59,441 nt of DNA from BPGX01 sp037447455 (GTDB taxonomy: Bacteria; Bacteroidota; Bacteroidia; B-17B0; Aurantibacillaceae), in NCBI GenBank assembly GCA_037447455.1, contig JBBIGQ010000015.1:1-59441 (forward strand), read 5' to 3'. Both the position numbers and the translations under genes were made by a program. Each line of letters starts with the position of its first letter. Position 1 is the stretch's first letter. Under the pieces are notes generated by a model. That model had not been told where the DNA came from. It did no database searches and worked only from the letters and a program-made list of their open reading frames with translations. This document shows, in pieces, positions 25,701 through 34,700 of this stretch.

Positions 25701-28700
25701 CATTCCCTAATCCGACACCAAAATCAACAAGGTTTGCCGACCCTATATCAATGTCTTCGCCTCTTTCTCTGGAAATTTCTTTTATTGTTTTCTTGCCAAA
25801 TAGTCTTTCTTCAATGTTTTTGTTTATTTTCTGGGGTTGCGATGCTTTTTTACGATTCGTTATTTCTTGTATTAAATCAATATTATAATCATCAATACCC
25901 ATTTTTTTAGCCGCAACAACTTTTCTTGCAAAATTCTCTAATACCAATCCCTCTTCAAATTCTTTAGATAATACTTTGGCAGGCGGATTCTTCTTCCTGA
26001 AATCTTGATATTCTGTTTCAAATCTATCGCCAAGTATCTCTTTGGCTTCTTTAATTGCGATAGTAGTTGGGTATACACCTTTTTTATTCAATAATATTTC
26101 TGAAGGACTTAAGAAATCTGATAATTTCTTTTGTCTTGGAGATTTTATTTGGAACGCCTCCCCTTTTTTGACTTTATTCCATATATCTCTTATTCTCGCA
26201 TCTGATATTTGTCCGAATTCTTTAATTATTTTTTTTCGCCATTCGGGGTATATATCAGTTTTTTCTCCTTTTTCTTTCTTTAGCCCTTCATATAATTTTC
26301 TGCCTTTTGATAATATTTCTTCTTCGCCAGCTATTTCGGTAGGACTTTTTCTGATTTCAGGTTCACCCCATTCTTTTGACCACTTTTCTCCAATACTTTC
26401 AACTTCTTCTTTTGTGGCTTTTCTTAATCTTAATTCTGTTTTATTGTTGGCAGATGCTTCAGCGTAACCATAATCTTTTGCAAATGTTTCTGCAGAAACA
26501 GTATTGCCTTTAATAATGGCTACCCAATAAGGAGTTTGTTTTGTTTTACTTTCAATTTCTTTACTTAATACATATTCGCCTTGTTTCTTATATTGTTCTT
26601 CTTTGTTTGTCCATATTTCTGTTAATTTTGGGACATTACCGATTAACAATCCAAGTTTATAATCTGTGCTTGGGAATACTATCTTACCTTTGTAATAATA
26701 TTCTGTGTCCGATGATAATAATATTCTATACCCCTGTATTTTGTAAAGATTAGGGTCTGTTTTAGTAATAACCTCAACATCAAAGGTTAAAATATCTATT
26801 GGTATTTTTCTTCCTTCAACAAATTTACCTTCGGCTGCTTCTAATTCCTGCTTTGCTACGGCATATTCAAGCAAATTCTCCAGCTTATCTTTAACTCTTG
26901 GGTCTATCTTCCATTCATCTTCAGTTCCAATTAAACGCATAGCGTCTAATAGCTCTTCACTCATTAGCTTTTTGATTTTATCATTAAGAGATTGAAGTAA
27001 ATCGTTTTTTGTCTTTATTCCCCCATCTTCCATTAGCTTATCAAATATTTCTTCAGGGTTGAAGTTTTGGGGTAATTCTGCGGGAGTTTTCGAAGGTATT
27101 ATATCTCTTTCTAAATATTTGCCATGTCTTTTCCCCCTAAATTTTTCTAATGCGGTTTCTGCCTCACCTGATAATAATCGAATAGTTCTTCTTTGTGATT
27201 CTCCCCTTAATACATCAGCAGATATTTCACCGTCATTCAATATTGCAGTAAATTCATCGAGAATATCTTTAGGTATCTCGAATAATTCTGCAACTTCTGG
27301 ATTTTCGTCAGCATATCCAAGATGAGTAAATACCATCGCCTGAGCAAATATTTCTTCGCCATCTGGTATATCAATACCATACTCTTTCGCTTCCTCTTTT
27401 AGGATTTGTTCCCATCTTTGGATTTTTCGTAAGAGCTCTGGATTTTCATTTTCAAGCCCTTTATAGAGTGCATGGATAATCCCTTCGGTATATGCTGACG
27501 GAGTCGCTCTGCTACTGACATAAATTGTTGCCCCTTTGCCGTCAGGATTAGGTGTGGTTGCTTCTTGAATTTCGACTGCGAATTTTTCTTTTCCTCTTTC
27601 ATAACCAAAATCTCCTTCTTTTAATTTTTCTAATTGAGAGTCTATCCAAGCATCTGAATAGCCGTAAGATTTTATGTGTTCTCTTGTCCAATATAATGTC
27701 TTAGGTTCTGAAATAATAATTTTTGAGTTTTTAAGATAAGGCGAATTATGTTTTAATTTGAACTCATGCACTTTGGCAAAATGCGAAGGAATATCATTAC
27801 CTGCATCATCTTTATAAACTCTCCCACGCTTTAATTGTAAATTCTCATCGCTTACTTGCTTCAACTGTTCTTCTGATAATCTGACCGATAAACCAAATTC
27901 GTCTTGTAGCAAATCAATCATTTTATCTATGTTATTGTGGGGGAAATATGCTCTCATCCTATTACCCCACTTGTCAAATCTACCTCTATCTACAATTTTA
28001 GTAATGTCAGGACTTAGGTAAAATGCCCCACCCTTTGCTTTACTTGCGGCGACTTCTATTCTCCAACTACTAACGCTGTAACGAATTAGTCTAACTTCCC
28101 CACCTGTTGTTTCAATATAATCACCAAGATTTATACTTTTTATGAAATTTCTTGCCCTTTTGATTGGAACTCTTATATCTTTGTCCAACGCCCCTTTATC
28201 ATCTTTAACTAATATTCCTCTCTTTATTTTCCCATCTTTGGTTGTGTAAGTGATGAGTTGACCTTTTACTTCTTGTATTGCCTGAAGTATATTGCCGGTA
28301 ATTATTGGTTTCAATTCTCTCATTACATCCGGGATAGTAGAATCCCATTCAGAAAGAATATCATCCTCTTGCCATTTGCTTAGACTATAACTCGCATTTG
28401 ATATATCATTTAACCAATCTCTGTTTGACCCCTGTAATTGAATTACTTGTCTGCTGTCTGCAACCGCAAATTTCATCGTTATTGCATTAGGCGCAAAAGG
28501 ATTTTTCCTTTTATGGTGAATTGTCCACCCCAAAAAAACACCATTTGAGTATGTTGGCATTATGGAGTCTCTTACAAGTGGTATTTTATAGATACCACCT
28601 ATTTCGTATCGTCCAAATATATTTTCCGCAACATAATTGTATTGTGCCTCTAAATTCTCCCTTAGTTTTTGATATTTAACATACTCATTTTCTATTTTAA

Positions 28701-31700
28701 TCTCATGTCCAACCAAATGCGGGTATTTTTGGTAGAATATGGATTCTGATATTTCATAATCTTTGTATTTATAGAAATCTTCTTTACTTATGTTCAAGTT
28801 ATTAGCTATGGTCTCGGCTCTTTTATCAAGATGTGCTTTGGTCCATTCTTTCCAAAATGCTTTATGTTCATCAACAATTTCTTTTTTCTTTTGAAGTTTG
28901 CCTTTCCCTCCAAGATATTTTTCTAATATTTCGTTTATCTTTTCCATCCGCAAAGGTTTTTTCAATACATTTATTTCGGCTGTTTCAAGTATTGAATCTC
29001 TACCAAATGGACTATGACCGCCCTTGCCAGCTACAAATATTCTACTGCTTATTGTCATGGCATCAAGCTTTAATGCTCTAACTTCTAAATCATTTTCTTC
29101 GATAGAGTTTAAGTATTCTATGTAATCTGCATATCTCTGAGTAATCTCTTTATAAAAATCTTCTTGTAGTTGTGCCGGTAATATTGCAACTCTACCTGTT
29201 ACTCTATGTGCTGCCTTAGTTTCTGTATTGAATTTTTCAAGCTGAGTATCACTCATTTCGTTTATCTTAAATGGGTCTAAAATCATATCATTAAATTCCC
29301 GATTTTCTTTTAGATATTCGATTACTATTTGGTCTCCGTATTTGTTTAGGAAATCTTCAACCGGGAATGTTTCACCTGTTTGTTTTTGGTCAGAAGATAC
29401 ATTTGCATCCAATGATTTTAGTTTCTTCCTTGCCAACATCAACAATCTTTGTTCAGCCGGGACAGCACTTGAAAGAGTTATATATTCAGGTAAAACTACT
29501 TGACCTGTTCTGTTAATTCGTCCTCTTTTTTGCACTTCGGTATTGATGTTAAGTTCTATCTGTGTGGTTATCATTACTCTTGGTCTTTGGTCTTTGAATT
29601 TTGGAGACGCATGAGCAGAGCCCCCCGTTGAACCAGAAGCATTGACCAGCATTACAATATCTTTATAACCTTCTTCCCCTCTTGGCACGCCGGGATTATC
29701 CCAATTATTAAATTCTCGGAATATTTTGTTTATGTCTTTATCTTTTCTTGTTACAACTACTGCTTTCCCATCGTCTCGTTTTTGTAATCTGATGTTTCTA
29801 CCTGTTACTTCACCAACCTTATAGCCCTCTTTATTTAATATATATATCATTTCATCTATTGGCGAAATCGAAATACCGGTGCTAACCAATTTTATTTTAT
29901 TTAATATTTTTTCATATTCTGCCCTACCCGCATTTCCTAAACTATCAATAGATATTTCATCAGGACTTACCGCTCCCATAGCGTTTGTTTTCCTGATTTT
30001 TAAGACACTCTTTAACCCTCTTTCTAATACTGCACTAAAGTCAGTAGATTCTATTATATCGCCGACTTCTGCGTCCATGTAGTCAAGGAAGGATTCCATT
30101 GTATTTTTGATTGCTATTACAGGTTTTTTCCCTTGCTTTATTTGATTGATTGCCTCTAATGCTGTGTCTTTGGCTTTTAGTGCAAATAAAAGCTGTTCAG
30201 TTACATTGAATATTTTACTTGCAAATGGTGTATTATCAACCCCTGCAAGGTTAGTCCCTGTTTGTATTGCTATTGTTTCGCCTTCTATTTTTGCTTCATC
30301 ATCCATTGCTGAAACAATCGGTTTCACATAATCACGCTGAAAATTTATTATGTCTCTTATAATATCTGTGATTTTATCAACAGTTTCGATGTGTTCTTGC
30401 TTCTTTTCTTCTAATACTTTATAATCAACCTTAATCCCCTCATAAGATTTTTCTCTTCTAATCATCTGTCTTGCTTCAACTAAGTCTGTCGAAAGAACTT
30501 CTTGCAATGCAACCCCACCATTTTCTATTGCTTTGATAAGTTTATCCTCAGATAAATTTGCTTCTTTTATTGCTAATTTCTTTGCATAAACAGGCATATT
30601 GTTAGGTCTTTTGGCAAAAGTAGCGGATAGAAAGACTACGCCTTTAGCATTCGATACTATATGTCTAAAGAAGTTGCCTGTGTTTCCTTCGCCACTTGCA
30701 TTATGGGCTTCATCTAATATTAAAATATTCTTATCAGCCATCCTGCTAATAAATTCTCTTTTTCTTACTGATGATTCATTTTGGACTTGGCTATATGTAG
30801 AGACCATGAAATGTGCATTACCTATATTAAACGAATCTAAATATTTTTTCTTTTCAGCTCCTGTTATTACTGAATAAACTATTTCCCCCTCTTGGTCTGT
30901 TATATTGGCGTTAGATGTGTCGTTTATTATAAATGGAATTAAATCTTGATTCCCGGTGTCTTGTAAGTCTCGATATAAGTCTGAAAACAATCTTGGTTTT
31001 TCAGTGAAAAATATTGGCTTGTAACCATTAAGAACCGCATATCTAATCATAGAAGCAGCTATTCTTCCTTTACCTACCCCAGCCATATCTCCAATAATCA
31101 TCCCTTCCCCTTTTTCAACGGCTGTAATGGCAAATGCTAAAGCGTCTATTTGTTCTGCACCTAAATAGCTAAAAAGTTCTTCTTTACTTTCATAACCAAG
31201 TTTGTCTGCTACATATTGGTCAATATCCCCACCAACCTCTTTAGCCAAGTGTTGTAATTGCTTAAATGTTTCGTAAGACATGTTTCTTGGGATAACAGTA
31301 TCAAGCAAGACACCTTTTGATTGTGGTCTATATTGAATATTGGGCTTTTTACTATCTAAATCTGCTCCTGTAATAGTTGTAATAGGTCCTGTATCGAATC
31401 CTCTTTGTATATCCTTTCCACCTCCTGTTTGCTCAGGGTCGTGTCCAATTCCTCCTTCTGGCTGAACACCTGTTGGTAATGGGGGCTTTCTAATATCAGG
31501 TCTGCTAACCCCTGAAGGTTGTCCAGAAATGGATTTTCCTGTCCCAGCGTCTCTGATATTAGTTTCTCCAATTCCTTCTGACTTAGTTGGCTTTCTTTCA
31601 TTAGTCTCACTATCCGATTTCTTAGATATGGTTTGAGTTCCTTCGGGTCTTTGAACTCCTTCCCCTCTGGGACTTCGCACATCAGAAGTTCCGCTAACTC

Positions 31701-34700
31701 CCGGTTCGGCATTATTTCCGGGTTGTAATATAGCTTCATCTCTAATCTCCTTTATTCTGTTATACAATTCTTCAAAATTATTTACTACGGCGTCTTTTTG
31801 AGCATCGTATAAGGGGGCAGCCCCTTCAGGAACAGCTTTTCTTCCATTAACTAAAATCAATCTTATTGGAAATTGTGCCCCTTGTTTTTTATACAAATCG
31901 GCGTTAATATTTAAGACAGCATCTACATTATAATGATGATATAACCAATTGAAAAATGTCCTGTCCTCTTTAAGCCGTCCCTTACTATCATATATGTTAT
32001 GCCCTCCAATTATTATTGCAGCCCTGCCATTATCTTTCATTTGTTTTAATGCGTTAGCGACCATGACATGGTCAAGTTTTTTAAACTTATAACCATCATA
32101 AATTTTTTCTTTTATACTACCAAAAGGCGGATTTGTTATTATTCCATCAAATTTTCGATTGAATATATTATCATTATTAGCTGCATCTACATTGTTTATG
32201 TCTTCATATCCCGTCTGTCTTAAATTAGCACTTCTAACAGGGTCTATTTCATTTACATATACCTGACCTTTATCAAAGGCAATTGTAAGCATTCCATTAC
32301 CAGCTGACGGCTCTAATACCTCTCCATTCCCAACCTTATCTGCTACATATAATCCCGCTACATAAGATATTGGAACGGGAGTAGAATATTGTTGATTTTC
32401 TACAGATGTATTTGTCCTATGAGTGAGATTTGGTTGGTTCTCATATATCTGAAGAAGTTTATCAAAAGCATCTTTTTCGTCCTTAGTTTCATTTATGATT
32501 TTCCTCGCTTCTGTTACTATCGCTAATTCAGCTTGCTCTTTAGCGTGTAATGGATCGTTAATACCGTATTCTTTAGCTATTTTTTCAAGCTGTGTCTTTG
32601 TAAGTGCGTTCCCTGCTCTTATTTCTTCTCTAATCCTGTTTATAAATGGTCTGCTAATAAAGATATTCTTTATTTCTTCTTGGTTTTGTTCTGCTTTAGT
32701 TGGTTCGCCTTCAGCTGTTGGTTTATTCTCATCGGTTAATTTATTTTCTTTTGAAACTGTATATTTATATTTTTTAACATAATCAAACGCATCCATTTTA
32801 CTTGTTTCATCTTCAGTCGCATTACTTAAATATGCTGTATATCCTGCTTTTAGTGCAGGAATCAATCTTTCCGTTATTTCTTCCCCGAATGCTTTCTCTA
32901 TAGACGATACAATATTTTCGAAAGCATATACTTCCTTGCCAATGAATTTTTCAATTAACTGAATTGCTTTTAGTTGTTTTTCAGGAGATATTTTTTCTCC
33001 CGGTTTAAGTTGGAATGATTTTTTATCTTCTGGGGCTGTCCCTTCACCTTCTTCGCCTTTATCTGTCTCTGGTTTTTCTTCTGCTAATAAATCGTTAATC
33101 AAACCCACCATTTCATCATCAATAATACTCGTGTCTTTCGGCTCTTCTTTTTTGGTTTTTGTTTCTTCGACTTTTGTTGGTTGCTTTATATCCCCAATCA
33201 GTTGATTAACTTTTTCTTTTGATATATTCAATGCAGTCGCTATCTGCTCGGGTGTTTTACCTTCTGATAGCATTCTTTTTATTGCTGCTTCGTTAGTCTC
33301 TGTTATTTCTGAGGGTTTTTTTGTCTTTGTTTCGGTTTCTGATTGACCACCCTCTTTAAGTTTATATCTTGGGGTTATTCCGTATTTCTCAATTACATTT
33401 TTCAGTTGGTCATAATATTTCGTATATCCAATCTGATTGTTGAAATATTCGGTTGTTGCTTCTATTACCTCAGCTAATTTCTTTGATTTTGCATAAGTGG
33501 GCGTTGCTCCAAATCCCGTTATACCATCGGTAATAACCCAATAACCTTTATCATTTTTATAAGCAAATAAATCCACATCTTCAAAATTTTTGATTATTAC
33601 TTTTCTGCCTTTTACCTCTTTATCATAAATTTTTTCTTTACCATCCCTTGCATCTCTTTCCTTTATATAATATTTATCGCTTACTTGTTGATAAGACGAT
33701 ATTAGGTTATCAAGTTTGTCCTTTCCTTCTTTTAATAATTTATTTTCTTTTTCTTTTTGCTCTTCTGAAATGCCAAGTGCTTCTCTTACAAGTCTATTAT
33801 TCTCTTCTACTGCTTTTTCAATCGCCTCTTCGTCTGTTCTTGATTTTTTAACTTTGTGTAAATTGCCCAATGCATCGTAATAATAACCTTTTGGAGCAGA
33901 TTTTTTTTCAATATCCTCAGTTCTTTCCCGTCCTATTCCTTGTTCTGCTGTCTCAAATTCAGTTGTCTCTGGCTGTGTTGTCTTAGTCTCTTCTTCCGCT
34001 ATTGGCTTCCCTAATAAATCTTGAACTAACCCCGCCATTTCATCATCAACAACGCTTTCTTCTGCCGGTTGTATTTGTGGGCTTTTGGTTGCTCCGGCAA
34101 GTTCTTTATCATACTTGTCGTTAATGTGTTTATATGTGTCTTTTCTGAACTCCCAGAAGGGTTGTGATGTTTTACCTGCTTTCCTGTCATCAATATATTC
34201 TTTTAGTGTTGATAATTCGGGTCCTAAAAAGGCATATTTGGTATTTAGTTTTTTCAATATGCCCTCAGTGGACATGTTTTGTTTAATGCCGCTTTGAATG
34301 CTTTGCTCTATCCTGCGTTCTGCTAATAATAAATCTTCTCCAAGCAATACTTCATTTTCTTTATCGGGATTAAATTTCCTAACAGGTATAAATCTAACTT
34401 TATTTGATAATTCTTTTTGTCTTCTTCTCTCTATATCATCAATTATATTCTTCTCTGTTATTTCAGGTTTAGTTTTTTCTTCACTCGGTCTCTCAATGAA
34501 CTCTTTAGTTTCTGTTTCTGTGATTTCTTGGGTTTGACTCGTTCCGGAAGGTTCAATCCCTTCGATGCTTTGTTCCACTCCTCGATATTCACCCCTTGTT
34601 GTTCCAGCTTCTTTCGGTTTTGGTTGAAGAACCTCATTTGGGCTTTGCTTTTGTATGGCATTGCTTATTACTCCTCCTATTGTTGGTGTTATGGTTTTTA

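Noticed and set aside
27399..27608. Another +1-frame frame inside the giant gene with GGAG upstream
   Set aside because: The sequence lies over a structured part of the giant protein and its product is Lys/Gln/Ser-rich without a recognisable motif; the GGAG follows from Glu-Gly-Asp codons.
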